NCBI RefSeq assembly: GCF_040581485.1
Contig: NC_090134.1
Span: forward strand, 16,111,501 to 16,175,500
Length of the DNA: 64,000 nt
Direction of reading: 5' to 3'
Source: Linepithema humile
Taxonomy: Eukaryota; Arthropoda; Insecta; Hymenoptera; Formicidae
The notes under the pieces are model-generated. The model was not told the origin of the DNA. It worked only from the letters and a program-made list of their open reading frames with translations, and did no database searches. The position numbers and the translations under genes were made by a program. Shown here piece by piece: positions 52,601 through 64,000 of the stretch (within the stretch, counting starts at the first letter, position 1; every line of letters begins with the position of its first letter).

Positions 52601-52684
52601 CGATTTATAAATATTAATTTGTTTATTGTTTTCTTCTTTTTCCTGCATTCTATTTTTCTCTTGTATGTGATACGAAATATCCAT
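34631..52684 (-). CDS. Axonemal inner-arm dynein heavy chain (DNAH3/7/12 group)
   Basis: ATP-driven minus-end microtubule motor of the single-headed inner dynein arms. Fifty minus-strand exons were traced, and all but one junction keep phase without adjustment; total 4096 residues, the usual size of DNAH3/7. The order is tail (52684-about 47.4 kb, including LLRYYYYILHEVDD), linker with LEWPGQTILCVS, then the AAA ring. AAA1 carries GPAGTGKT (about residue 1383), AAA2 GYSFAGKT (about 1664), AAA3 GPTGTGKS (about 2040) and AAA4 GVGGSGRQ (about 2408). The stalk and microtubule-binding region follow (about 41.2-39.6 kb, with GGVYVDDYWRAALRML), then AAA5-6, and a C-terminal domain with YLTGECNYGGRVTD ending RGVAMLCQLSE. 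The exon 24/25 junction near 43.78 kb is the one uncertain join. Exon 46 is only 18 nt, and the intron at 41543-41622 starts with GC. In animals lacking other motile cilia, such genes usually serve sperm and mechanosensory neurons. Confidence 0.95.
36209..36226 (-). other. 18-nt microexon of the dynein heavy chain
   Basis: Predicted exon 46, encoding DLWQVK in phase 0, lies between an acceptor with a long pyrimidine tract ending CATTCTCAG and a GTATGC donor. Skipping it leaves the frame intact. Confidence 0.7.
43441..43464 (-). other. AAA3 Walker A of the dynein motor
   Basis: Codons for GPTGTGKS, a canonical P-loop. In dyneins AAA3 binds and hydrolyses ATP and gates the motor. Confidence 0.93.
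46243..46266 (-). other. AAA1 Walker A of the dynein motor
   Basis: These eight codons encode GPAGTGKT, the main ATP-hydrolysing site of the motor, with a fully canonical P-loop. The intact motif argues that the motor is active. Confidence 0.95.
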
Positions 52685-53547
52685 TGTGCATTAGTCTTTA
52701 ACGTTTCCTCTATCGAAATTATACTAATATAAATTTGAGAATATTACACATATGATATAAAGATAAAAGAAAATGCGAAAGAGGTATATGTCTTCTGCTT
52801 TTCTTTATGTCATTTGACGTTGACATTTTCAATTTTCTGTATCACAGTTGCTTACTTACCGCTTTTGGCCGTGCTTGTTCAGGTAGAAAAATATATAATA
52901 ATGCATAACTGTTGTGTTATCAAAAAAATCGTTCCTAATTATTTCTTGCAACACGCTCGTCTTGTCAAATTCCAAATCGTTCCACTTTTCAAGTTACTCT
53001 CAACGTGGAATATGCATGAAGCTTCATTGAACGTCTTACGTTTACGTTACCATAGCAATCACCCAACCCTATCAAAGATACGTTGTATCAATCAAACAAT
53101 ATACTACATTATTCAAATTTATTACGATACACGATAATGCAATATATATTGATAGCGCAAGAAATAACTAGAAGCGAGTAACTTATACAAAAAGATAATA
53201 TCTAGAAAAATAATAACGAAGACTGTAGAGGGAATGCGTATAAAAATCGACAGACGATTGTTCCTTTTAACGTTAATGTTTATTATATACTTATACACAT
53301 GACATCGCTTCCAGAGTAATACTTTCGTAAGTGTGATAAATCTGTTAATAGTATGTGTCTGGTTATTTATCAACGGCCGCTGTGTTAATTATTTGTAGTT
53401 TCGCGGTACCAAAGATTATACGAAGATAACAATATATCTCTTAAATAATAATATATCTCTTTTATACATATCAAGTGTTTTCCGGTAACGCAAAAATACA
53501 AAGTTTGTCGCGATATTAAATTTTATATATCTGTATTTTATAACGTG

Positions 53548-53572
53548 TATATATATATATATATATATATAT
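53548..53572. repeat. (TA)n microsatellite
   Basis: Perfect TA dinucleotide run of about 25 bp. Confidence 0.9.
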
Positions 53573-53767
53573 GTAGATCACGACAATTTTACGTCCACAT
53601 ACGTTTGATTGTCACTCGTCTCTGATATACATAATACACTGTTGATCCCTCTATACATACACTAAATAGGCAACGTGAAGTACTTTTTTCGCATTGTCTT
53701 TGTTTCAGAAATACGAGAAACGTTCAGCAAATTATCAGGGACAATCTGCTGTCGCTAAGTGGGCATA

Positions 53768-53817
53768 TGTGTGTATGTATATGTGTGTGTGTGTGTGTAT
53801 ATATGTATGCGTATATA
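53768..53817. repeat. (TG)n/(TA)n compound microsatellite
   Basis: Alternating TG and TA dinucleotides over about 50 bp. Confidence 0.9.
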
Positions 53818-56800
53818 TGTGGTAAGGAGTGCGCGAAAATAAAATATGCTTGGACCTCGCAACCTCCTAGCATGCCCCTTGCATACTATGACAGGAATTT
53901 CAATATGCACATACAGGCGAACAATTAAGGACGCGGAAGAGGCGAAAGCGCGCGTACGCAGCGAGAATACTCGCGTGTTTCTTTGTTAATTTCGCCAGCG
54001 AAATATGTAGACGGCATGTGCTCCGCAAGTGGCAATTTATGGCCAAAACGGGGACCGCGCGATATATTGATTTTCTTTCTGGCACCTTTACGTCCCGCCG
54101 ACGCTTGAACGTCGAAATATAGTCATCGCCGGTTACATAGTGGTGGTTGCTGCGGCACATACACACAGAGGATAAACCATGACCCGTGCGATTTGTGCCG
54201 AGCCTCTTTTGACATTGCGCAGAGAGATCTGTAGTAGGATACTCCAAAAAAGACGTACGCTAGTAGCCTCGACACTTTATTCGAATCGATTATTCGCGAA
54301 GAGCTTCGCCGTGCAGAGGATTTAAATAATCTTAAATTGTAAATTCGTTAAGAAAAATACGATTTTTTGGAATATTATTCATCAATAGGGCTGCGACTAC
54401 TGCGTCTTTTTCCGGCATATCCTATTCAATGACAGTCGTACAATTAAATCTAACTTACACAACAGTTGATTGAAACAGGTACATTCAATGTTAGTACGGA
54501 TAATACACAGCATTTTAAGACAGTCGATCGCTGAAACTCATTTTGGTATCCAATTAATTCCTCTATTATGTATAAAATGATGCATTCGAATAATCTTTTT
54601 GACGACGGTTATAACGAGGCTTCACGGATCCGCGCGCGCGTGCAGTATAGAAATAAAATAAATATAATATTGTTCATCTATCATTTTTCCGATAATGACA
54701 TACGCGTGTCAGTTTTACAACGATGGTATTGATCCGGTTTCTCTTGTGACAAGCAATATCAGAAGCATTGCTTATCTATTATGAAAGCCATTTCGATAAT
54801 TTTCAAGTCGAAACTAATATTGACAAGATTACATCACGATATACTCGATTAATTCTCTTGTTTGACATCCTATAACACGTAAACACATAAAGCGTACAGT
54901 GTTTGATACAGATTTTCTAATTGTATTCACATGCATTATTGCTGTGCTTGCTTTTAAATTGTTATAAATTCAACTTGTTAAATACATATACTTTTGAATC
55001 GATTGAAAATCGTGTCGTATCTTTGAAACGTGTTGAACAAATTGCAAATTGAAATATGTGACAGATTAATGTATCTTTTTCTCTTCAAAATTTATACAAA
55101 CAAAACATTCTCTTTCCACATTTGCATAAAATAGTTAAAATGCCAAGAATATTCATCCTTTAATCGTCGACAGTATGATACACATCATCACATCTCGTTT
55201 TAGCTTTACACATTTTGTCATTTATAAATTCCAATATTTATTTCTCAACTTTTACGTAATATAAAACTACTTTATACACACCACCATTTTTCTAGCTAGT
55301 ACAGAGAAAAATTTGAACGATCGAAACGTCACACACATGTCTTTTTTTTCTTTTTTTTTTTTGATTGTACATGAAAATGCTTCTCATGTGCTATAGATCA
55401 AAAGTGAATTTTCATATATTGCGAGAGGAACTATTTGTCACACGTGGCGTATTACAGCTAAGATGCTTATTTGAGAAACTTATATAGAATTGGAAGGCGT
55501 AATTCAAAACGATGTGTTCTCACGTCGAACGAAGTGAATGAGAAACTAATTATTGCCGTGTTCGACCAAACCGCTTTGAGACATCGCAGTTCGTTCGTAA
55601 ATGAAGTATACATGGAGCTCTTCTAATTACTTACGCCTGCAATTATTATTATTTTTTTTTTTCATTGAACACTAGCTTTGTTCACACTCAGCTGCACAGC
55701 AGCTACAATAGATTGATTCTTGTCTCTTTTTTTTTTTTCCAGGTGTCATCGGGAAGATTAATTTGGGCGTGTGTCGGCAACGACGATTTGCATGCTGTGA
55801 GAGAATCTTCATATTCACACACACGATTAATACCTAATCTAACAGACGTCTCCTACTAGCCATGGAGATTAGAAAATCACGTCGATTTTTAGATAAGGTA
55901 CGTAGATGTCTTCAGTTGGCCCGTGTGAGACACGCGACGCGAGATCGAATTGACAGTGAAAAGAAAGCTTAATCCTATTTCATTTATTAGCATCAATTGC
56001 AAGTTCGCACGAACGGAACGGGAAATCCGGGAGTCATCGAACGGTTAAGGTCTTGTGAAGCGATACCGGTACGGAGTCCAGGCGAACAGTTCTAGAGGAA
56101 AAGAATACATATCCATTGTGCATTCAATCGCTCTCGTATGCCACATCCTCTAGTATTTTAGCATGCAAGTGGTGTCAACCGCTCGATCGACACTATTTCG
56201 CCATTTCACGCTATTCACGGGATGCAAAACGCGCTCTGAAAACGCTCAGCTCGCTTACGCTCCGAAAACAAAGCATTCCACTTCGCCGTTTTATATTAAC
56301 GGCTTCTACGCCTCGTAAATAATCATTTTGGTTGATGCGCGAGCTGAGATTCTCTCCCAGTTTATTTTCGCGTTTACTTGCATTAGTTTTCATTAGCTTA
56401 AATGGAAGAGAAGAATAAAGAGAAGTGTAAATTTATAGAACGTGTGATGAGATATTTATCACTAACTTTATTAATATATTTTGTTGATTATTAAAAATAC
56501 TCAAAGTAACTTTTAACAATTAATTAACTCTCGCTTTTCGATTATTTTCAGGTACTTGTGATGCAAGCTACCGTTTCCAGTTGCGCTTATTGCTCGGTGA
56601 TGAAACATGCCGGATTGCTACGGATCTGCTGATCGATCGCTTGTGAAGAAGTCCGAATGAAGAAGTATAAATGCCGTGTTGTCTGATGGATTTGCAAGTG
56701 ACAGTTGAACAACAACAATCTAACGATCTTGCAAGGAAAATGCATGTCGACGCGATTTTGTGGTGATAAGATATCTTGACGAACACCTCGACGATGAATT

Positions 56801-57172
56801 TGTTCTGTAATATTTACATCGAGGGATCAAATTGTGTGTGATCGAATGATTTATCGGAAGGTGGGTAATATCGAACGGTTCGACGGCAATCGGTTCTCGT
56901 TTCGAGAAATAATGTCCGGTATCGTTTGAAAAGGACATCGTTTCGCTAAACCGACGAAGCGATTAAAGCAATCGTTCGCGAGTATCGGTTCGATACTCAA
57001 ATTGACCGGGCAATCAATCGGTGTCGACTCGTTCTCGGTCTGCCTGTAGGTGGTATGAGAGGATGTCGGCAATCTGATCGATGGTAAAGTGATATGATGA
57101 GCGCGCTATGCGAAACTATAAGTTATAAAGGAGACTGACAGTAGCGTGGCGATGGTCACTACATGAATCACT

Positions 57173-58464
57173 CTACGATTTACCATGGTTGGTGAAGCAT
57201 GGGCAAAGCGCATTCAGAATACGATTGCAGAATCCACGCGCTCGGTTGTTCCAGCCAGCGATGGTATCGCCACCCTTCAATCTACTGCCTGCACACACAC
57301 ATACGCATAGCTAGCATGTTATAAATATCAATCTTGAAAGATAATTATAATTGTGCGTCGTTCTACTTCGTAAGTAGCTCTACAGGGTATTTCATCTAAC
57401 AAATCATCTGAGATATCTCCGTTGTTGTTGATGGCACGATAAATGTGTAAGGGAAAAGATATTGGATGAATATTATGATTGTTGACATTTTTTTTTATTC
57501 AGACAATCCGCATCGCAAAATAAATATCAGCGAAATGTTTTGAATAAATAATGTTAACCGTGAATTTTATTAATTGTGCGTTGAACAACTTTAAATATGT
57601 ATTAATATTTGATATCTCAATTATTTATATTAATATTATGTGTACTTAATTATAAATATCGATTTTTCTTTCGAACAATAATTTTTTGCTTAGATATTTT
57701 TCTGTGCCATCAATAACAATATCGGAAATATTATATAAACATAAAATTTCTACGCGTCGATTCAAATAAACTATTTTATCTATTTAATCAATTATGTCCA
57801 TTGTTATCTATTCGTTTATATAGTCATCAATATCTAGAGATTTCTTAAGTTACCTCAGCATTTACCTAGCATTTATCTAGCCGTCTATATGCTTATCACA
57901 CTATCTTTTTTCATTTGCTTTTCGCCTACCTCTTCTGCCGCTTTATTTATTTACCGCTTTATTTATATCTGCCTTCTTTTTCTTCATTATAGCCGACGCG
58001 AGTGAATCAAGAATATTTAAATCTCGTAAATTAGAATATTTTAGTTTCGTAAGGGTCGTGACGCAAGATTAATTTTTACCTACCTTCGCCGCCGTCAGCT
58101 CCCTGAAACACAAAGAAGTGGTCTTGTTTGTTTAATTTTTACAATAACGGTTGTGAAAATTGACGTTAATAATTAACGGTTAGTCATAATAACAGATTTT
58201 AAAAGCACTTTGCTCTCCGGCTCGTATATCCCTCTTTCATTGAAACAAACTTTGTCAGCTCATTACCTCCGATTGAATTTTTCTTTTCGAAGCTTCCGTA
58301 GCAGCAGTCTCTATCACATCGCTAATAAATTTCGTGGTCTCCCTCATAAGCTCCTCGTCTTCCTTGAAAGCTTCCTTCCTCTGCTCCAACGACCCCGTCA
58401 TTAAGTTTTTCTCGTGTTCGTTCATGTTGGTAGTAGAATGGAACGATATGGACTGCTCGGTCAT
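57173..58464 (-). CDS. Unrecognised 110-residue protein with amphipathic helix and cysteine-rich tail
   Basis: Three minus-strand exons (58464-58267, 58102-58084, 57288-57173) join in phases 0 and 1 to a 110-residue protein. The middle exon is 19 nt. An in-frame TGA lies 11 codons before the ATG, so the start is the first Met. The acceptor of the last exon follows a long GTGTGT tract. Residues 1-35 are polar. Residues 37-62 form a predicted amphipathic helix with hydrophobic pairs FI and VI spaced as in PKA-anchoring helices (ETTKFISDVIETAATEA). A glycine-rich linker follows, then a basic C-terminus with GFCNRILNALCPCF; cysteines 93, 101 and 103 could be palmitoylated. There is no signal peptide or long membrane segment. 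I do not know the family; membrane-anchored scaffolding is inference. The gene model rests on splice signals and frame continuity only. Confidence 0.6.
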
Positions 58465-59773
58465 ATCATCAATGACCGCGATTTTCGTTCCTCAACCCTT
58501 CACAATTAAAATTATTTTTAGTCAAGCAAAAACTTGCGCGGAATTTTTTTATTTGTCACAGATATTAAATTTCCTTCTAGAATTCGCACAATGGAATAAG
58601 TTCTAACTGAAAGAATTTAATAACCAAGTGCTCGACGTGTGATCTAAACAGATACGATGACGAAGGCACTCGGTAATTTTAGACTGAATTATATTTTTCT
58701 CTCTCTCTTTTTTTTTCTCTGTGATCATTGACTTGATATTAATTCACCAAGATCCTTGCGACCGACCTTTCAAGCTATGCGAGTCTTCCGTGCATGTATT
58801 ACCGGTCAATGATCGACGAAAAGAACAGGGGTTGAAACCAATTTAATTTCGGTGCCTTCAGACATAAATTTATTTCTATAATAAAAAGAATTTTCAGGCG
58901 AGATATATATCTTTAGACAGTTTTTCTCGCACTGTTTAGCATCCGTTAAGAGCACATAACAGTACCAAATCGCTTTTATACGTTTTAAAAAATATGTTTA
59001 ACGTACTGCGTCTTGTGAATTTTCCATGTATTATTTCATTCTTTATTTATTCAACTGTGTCAAAACTCGTTTCGCACGATCGCGCGTCACCGAAATTTCA
59101 TTTCCAATCCCCGTCGGTTCGATGGGCATTTAATGCGCCGTGAGATGAACGATCTCGTCGCTGAATTTAATGATACAATATGTATTGCAGGCACCAACGT
59201 AAATACGACGATGACGGATATGCCACAGGTGGTGTGTGTTGTTTCATCGCGCACGCACACTGACACTGAACAGCCGTCTTTACGTACACGCGCGTATATC
59301 CCGGGGATGCCGATGACGTGGTCGGTGATACCAAGGCCGGCGTCGCAGTCGAGGTCGACCGCGTTAATCGCTGATGAAAGCCTGAACCTGGCGCCGCGCT
59401 ATCCCGCAGCTGTGCCGGTCGCTCTGACGAATCCAGCAGGTTTCGCACCACTTTGAGGACATCGACTCAGCTCAGTTGGGGGTTGAAGAGGTGTCCTCAG
59501 TATCCACCACGTCGAGACGGATGACGGGATACGGAATGAAACGGCAAATCCGTCATTTTCCCTTTCAGCGCGCCTTTGACGGCCTGCACTTTGCCTGGTA
59601 ATGATCGACGCGAAAACCAGGCGCTACCAGACGAAGCTCTCTTACCCGACTGGATATCACCCCAGCCAAACCCCGAAACGGAGCATGCGTCGAGGGCATG
59701 CAGCTATTAGGTTTTTATATCTTCGTCTCTATACCCCTTATCTGTGCGAATGTATACACATGCGCGTACACGG

Positions 59774-59774
<1 letters not shown>

Positions 59775-59804
<30 letters not shown>
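59775..59804. repeat. (CA)n microsatellite
   Basis: Perfect CA dinucleotide run of about 30 bp. Confidence 0.92.
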
Positions 59805-59807
<3 letters not shown>

Positions 59808-61689
59808 GCGCATACACACGAGCATATTTACTGCCCTTACCTCGCGGATCCATGCACACGCTACTATCTGTATCAATCGACTATCAATCGAGCAAGTAAT
59901 TTGACTGTGTAAGGCTGATTGTCACACACAGATGTTTATTGTCTTTCACAAGATTCTGAAAAATGGATTAAAATCTATCGATGAAAATTTACTTTGCGAT
60001 ATTGCGAGTTCCATTTCTTTGCGGAAGAATGGAATTTGCAATCTTCCAATTTTCTAGTTATCTGTGCGAAAATATTACACAAGTACGTGAAGTGTAAATT
60101 TATCGCAAATACTGTGCGGGGAGAGCTATAAATTGACTTTCGTTAACTTGTTATTTCGCGTGCTTTATCAAAACTTTTGATTACATTACTAAAAATACGT
60201 CATTGTATTTGTATTACACAGGCAGTGAAAAGTTGTTCATATGACATTTGCATGTTAAAAATTTCATTGTAGACATGTACATTTTAATCTGCAGTCGGTG
60301 AAATGCTCATATGTTCGCGTACAGTCTAATCTACAAACATGCACGTACTTGTTGATTCACGCTCTGTTGGAATAATGATAATATAATTTCGAATAGTATG
60401 AACAATATACATTTTTATCTTAATAAAAACAATTATTAAAACAACAGTATAATGAAGTCACACGTCGAGGTATTTTAATTAGAATTCTAAAAGCTAAAGA
60501 AGTAAAATAAATATGTTATGACAAATGTTAAAATATGCAAATATTTCTCTTTATTATGCATGCGATTTTCTACACAAAATAATGAAAAGTCTGTCGACGT
60601 TAAATCTGTATAATACTTCTTTTAATAAGAGTGCAAAAATATTTTTCACGCATACTGCTCGGTTACATCATTAGAGACACGATGTCATCGTGTGTTTTAT
60701 AATTGGTGTCAACTGGTAGCAATTAATGACACGCACAAAGCCGAATGTCGGTTGCTTCTCGAGTAGATAAGTAATTGCGTTTTACCATTTCACATTGAAT
60801 TTTTTACAATAATCAGACTTAATTCAATTGTTTCAGATTTAGACTTATAATTTTGCTGATTCCAAGGAAGAGCACGCATTTCGATGCCCTTCGAATACAC
60901 CGGTTTTAGCAAAAGACGGTTCGGAAAGAGATTGCTAAATATAGCACGGACGTGCTTGATAACAAAGGATCAATATGATCGCACGCTGAATAATTTTCCC
61001 CCGAAGAAGCTTGCCGCTCGATTACAGCTAACGTCCATTTTTCTTCTTTTGCCATGACAGTATTAGGTGCCACATGTGTTGTTCACCTGCCTCGTTCAAC
61101 GAGCGAGACGTAAGTATCTTATATAATATCTATAGAAGATAAACTCCCCCCCCTTTCCCTATATTCATCTTTGGCGTCACTAATTATTATGACTATAAAA
61201 TCTGTGTTATAAATTATTATAGTATATAAATTTAAGGCAAATATATATTTCTAAGTAAAACTTGCAAATTGCTAGCTTGTGTTAAAAGCAATATATATGT
61301 AAATTGTAACAAATATTTACTATAAAAGATGACATAATAAAAGAATCTACATAAAATGTTTCAGGGTCTTCAATTTTCCTTTACTAACGCGTTCTTCATC
61401 ACGGAATGATCATCATAATGTCAGCTAATTTGAAAAATAGAAAAATATACATACGAAGGCTAATTCTTTTCAAGAGAAGCTAAAAAAGACAAAGATACAT
61501 TTTCTTGAATCTAAAAACAAAAGAGATGCATATTCAGACTGCGAAAAAAGGTGAAAGAAAATGAAAGAACGAGGTGTTATATGCAGATTTATTAGAAACT
61601 TGATAGGACAACTGTAATCAGTGCAATCTTTATCTTTCGCTCGTGATAACATAAGAGCTGTTGACTTTAGCCGTCCGTACTCGCTCGGC

Positions 61690-62036
61690 ATCGATACACG
61701 AATTCGCATATGCGCGCGCGGCTGTTGACGTCGCGGCCGCAGAGGCGCTATCTGTCGTGCATGCGCTCCGGAAGCCGCCTTTAGTCAGCCAGTCACTACG
61801 TGCTAAGAAATGTGGCCATATCACTTGAGAAGACCGATTTAAAGATGGCCGCGCCGCGGTCGCCCGATAGCCGTGTCGCGTCAATTTCGAGGCGTCCTTC
61901 GGCTTCGTAGAGGCGGCCAAGTCGAGCTGAACGGCGCCTGTTCTACGTCGACAGCGTTCAGTAAAATTCGACGTGATCGCAAGAGTGGTTAGTTACGCCG
62001 GACGATGATCTAACGTCTCGTGTTACGCGTGTGATC
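61690..62036 (+). promoter_or_regulatory. CpG-rich promoter and 5' leader of the DmX-like gene
   Basis: GC- and CpG-rich block directly before the ATG at 62037, in contrast to AT-rich flanks. Position and composition suggest the core promoter and 5' UTR. The long minus-strand frame over it (61630-61920) is alanine-, serine- and threonine-rich and is judged to be a by-product of composition. Confidence 0.5.
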
Positions 62037-64000
62037 ATGAATTGTCATCAGATACTGAGCGGCGCCTGCAATGCGGGCGATCGCTGTTACGCCGTTGGCT
62101 CCGTCGAGGGGATTTCCTTCACCGTAAGTCCGTCATCCTTCATGACAGTCGTCGTCATTGGCGCGAAACGGTGGGACGTGTCTTTCATGATTAGCTGGCC
62201 TTGCGGTCAAGTCGTGCGAAATTTCGTACGCGATCGTACGACGAAAAAGTCGATACGCTCGCGTTATGGAAGTCAGCTGATCGAATGACACTTTGATTAG
62301 GCGTGAACGTAGGACACGGCTGTGCGTGTCTCTGAGTGTACAGTTTCACTCGACAAACAATGAAAACGTCATATACTTATTATTGATGTCTATATATTGT
62401 GCTCGACATTCTCCTTCTTATCAATACTCGGCAATTAACTGTTAAATTGTTAAATAATTCGGTTTATTATTAGCAGAAGGAGAGGAAAATATATATTGAT
62501 GATATTTTATTGTAACATGATCAGAAATTGATATAATAACGTACGAAAAGATGACATTGAAGATAAACCATTTAATAATTTAATCTATTTAATCTATTTA
62601 TTCCATTCAGGCGTATGCAGCTGGTTGTAATATTGTGATCTTGGCTAATAATTTTGAACGAGTCCAAATAATTCCTGGGGCTGTGCATAATTATATTAGG
62701 ATCAGTTGTCTGGACTGTAGTACAGACACAGGAAAAATAGCAGCAGCATATGAAAATCAAGTCTGCATTTTTGAGCCAACACCGCTTATACATAGCACCT
62801 GTTCACATGTTTGTATTATTTTCTTGTTATATATTTTTAAATATATATATTTATCAATTTTTACCAAAATTATAAAAATTTTTTTACAGCAATTAGAATA
62901 CAGATGGGTTCAAACAGGAAGTCTGCAAACAGAATCAAACATCACTTCTTTATCATGGAATTTGGAAGGAACAAGGTTGTTAACAGGTGGAGAACTGTTG
63001 CAATTATGGCATCAAAATATTATGCCGTTTCAAGAAGAACACAGTAAGTAAATTCCCTCATGAATTATCTTTCAATCAAATCTATATCTCTATAGAAATA
63101 AATCTTGCACAATTATGGGAAATCACTTCTAATTTATGCTAAAATAGCAGTACTTTGTAATAAAAGTTAGATTTTATGTGCATGACACATGTGTAACAAT
63201 AGGATCCTCAATAAAAAAAAAAAAAACAATAAGATAATTGTCAGTATAAGTTTATAAGTATGTAACATTTCATTAATTTCAAGATATTAGAATTTTTATG
63301 ATTTTTATTACTTGGTGCAGCAATATTACCTGCAGCTGCAAAACCGAAAACATTACAAACAGAAGAAGCCAGCTCGGCTGGAAGCAGTCTTAATGTTACA
63401 GCAAATACTTCTCAGGATCGTGAGTTCATTCCTTTTGAGAATGAACCTTGTAGCGTTGATGTTATATGCATGTTAATATACCACAGCTTTGCTATTACAT
63501 ACTGCCTTAACTTATCACGAAAGATATGTAATTATTTGCGTATTCGAGCAGAATGTACGAAACAACTGCACAAGAAACATAATTAGAGTTTAAAATATGC
63601 ATAAGCCATGCTTAATGAAGTCGTTCTCATAATTAATGCTGTTGCAGTTGAAATTTTGTGATTTTGCTACATATATAAAAATTGTGAGCTGATAAAACCT
63701 TTTAATTTCAATATGTTTATTTAAATGCTTCTTCAATTTTTGTGCTTGCTATATTTAACGGTATGAATCATTATTTTAAACTGTGCTGCGAAATATAAGT
63801 TTACACAAATGAATAGATAATTTAAGATATTATTTTTTATATTATTAAACTGCTAGGCGTTAAATATGCTTCTTTTATTTGCATTCTAGACATGTGCATT
63901 GTGTTGCGTTTAAGGTTAATTTTACTTATATTAATACGTAAATTTATTTTTTAGCAGCTGGTGCGGTGACATTCTCGATTGGAGGAGAGGCTGAGAGTCC
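62037..64000 (+). CDS. Rbcn-3A: DmX-like / rabconnectin-3 alpha, 5' end
   Basis: WD-repeat protein of the DMXL/rabconnectin-3 alpha family. With rabconnectin-3 beta it promotes V-ATPase assembly and acidification of endosomes and synaptic vesicles and affects Notch signalling. Visible exons are 62037-62123, 62611-62808, 62890-63043, 63321-63419 and 63955 to the right edge, joining in phases 0, 0, 1 and 1. The N-terminus (MNCHQILSGACNAGDRCYAVGSVEG, then AYAAGCNIVILANNFERVQI and AVCIF-like strands) matches the family start closely and shows the first WD-type strands. The full family protein is about 3000 residues or more, so only a small part is here. The start ATG is chosen by family alignment; a GTG two codons upstream is in frame but unlikely. 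The last visible acceptor is of NAGNAG type. Confidence 0.92.

Larger units (their letters stand above)
52685..57172. other. Intergenic region upstream of the dynein gene
   Basis: About 4.5 kb. It contains the dynein promoter at its left end and probably a long 3' UTR of the small gene at 57.2-58.5 kb (-). Microsatellites lie at 53548-53572 (TA) and 53768-53817 (TG/TA). Open frames at 52814-53137 (+) and 53900-54247 (-) have composition-driven codon use and no splice or family support. Confidence 0.45.
58465..62036. other. Divergent intergenic region between the small gene and DmX-like
   Basis: About 3.6 kb holding the promoter side of the small gene (-) and of the DmX-like gene (+). Moderately GC-rich sequence at 59.1-59.7 kb has overlapping open frames on both strands without splice support; it may be a promoter or 5' leader. 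A (CA)n tract lies at 59775-59804. Confidence 0.45.

Noticed and set aside
52814..54247. Open frames at 52814-53137 (+) and 53900-54247 (-)
   Set aside because: The first is rich in I, L and Y from AT-rich DNA, the second lies next to microsatellites; neither has splice or family support.
59133..59912. Overlapping open frames on both strands in a GC-rich block, one with a long T-H repeat
   Set aside because: They coincide with CpG-rich composition and a (CA)n microsatellite, have no splice sites joining them to neighbours and match no family.
1..64000. tRNA, rRNA, CRISPR arrays, bacterial operons or viral insertions
   Set aside because: No cloverleaf or box B-like tRNA sequence, spaced direct repeats or viral-type gene order was recognised by eye.

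Overview
The window is nuclear DNA of an insect. Genes are split by many short GT-AG introns, intergenic DNA is AT-rich, exons are CpG-rich, and every recognisable protein is of animal type (Csk, UFSP2, Tim8, Pasha/DGCR8, RILP-like, DRC10, axonemal dynein heavy chain, rabconnectin-3 alpha/DmX-like). The overall style suggests a hymenopteran, perhaps an ant; this is inference and no sequence search was possible. Gene models were assembled by hand from splice signals, checking reading phase at each junction.

Layout. 1-3.7 kb: 3' part of an unrecognised gene (+) encoding a long, charged, apparently disordered protein. 6.1-8.1 kb: Csk (-), with a probable untranslated exon near 13.1 kb. 15.7-18.5 kb: UFSP2 (+), ten coding exons, converging on Tim8 (-, 19.0-19.5 kb). 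20.7-23.8 kb: pasha (+), six coding exons. 24.2-26.85 kb: a long-terminal-inverted-repeat transposon whose left repeat is interrupted by a complete 906-bp hAT-type element with a perfect 8-bp target duplication. 29.7-31.9 kb: RILP-like gene (-). 32.7-34.4 kb: DRC10/IQCD-like gene (+). 34.6-52.7 kb: an intact inner-arm axonemal dynein heavy chain (-), modelled as 50 coding exons and 4096 residues, including an 18-nt microexon and a GC-AG intron. 57.2-58.5 kb: a small three-exon gene (-) for an unrecognised 110-residue protein. 62.0 kb to the right edge: 5' end of the DmX-like/rabconnectin-3 alpha gene (+).

How the genes relate. The stretch 29.7-52.7 kb holds three neighbouring genes with cilia-linked families: RILP-like (ciliary and lysosomal trafficking), DRC10 (nexin-dynein regulatory complex) and a single-headed inner-arm dynein. 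The first two are divergent and the last two convergent. The remaining genes belong to unrelated pathways: Src-family control, UFM1 processing, mitochondrial import, microRNA processing and V-ATPase regulation. No tRNA, rRNA, CRISPR array or bacterial-type operon was seen.

The most interesting items are the unrecognised 110-residue protein (a predicted amphipathic helix of PKA-anchoring type plus a C-terminal cysteine cluster, with a 19-nt microexon), the datable nested transposons, the dynein microexon, and a duplicated 3' splice site in the first gene. I do not see a clear new multi-gene system.
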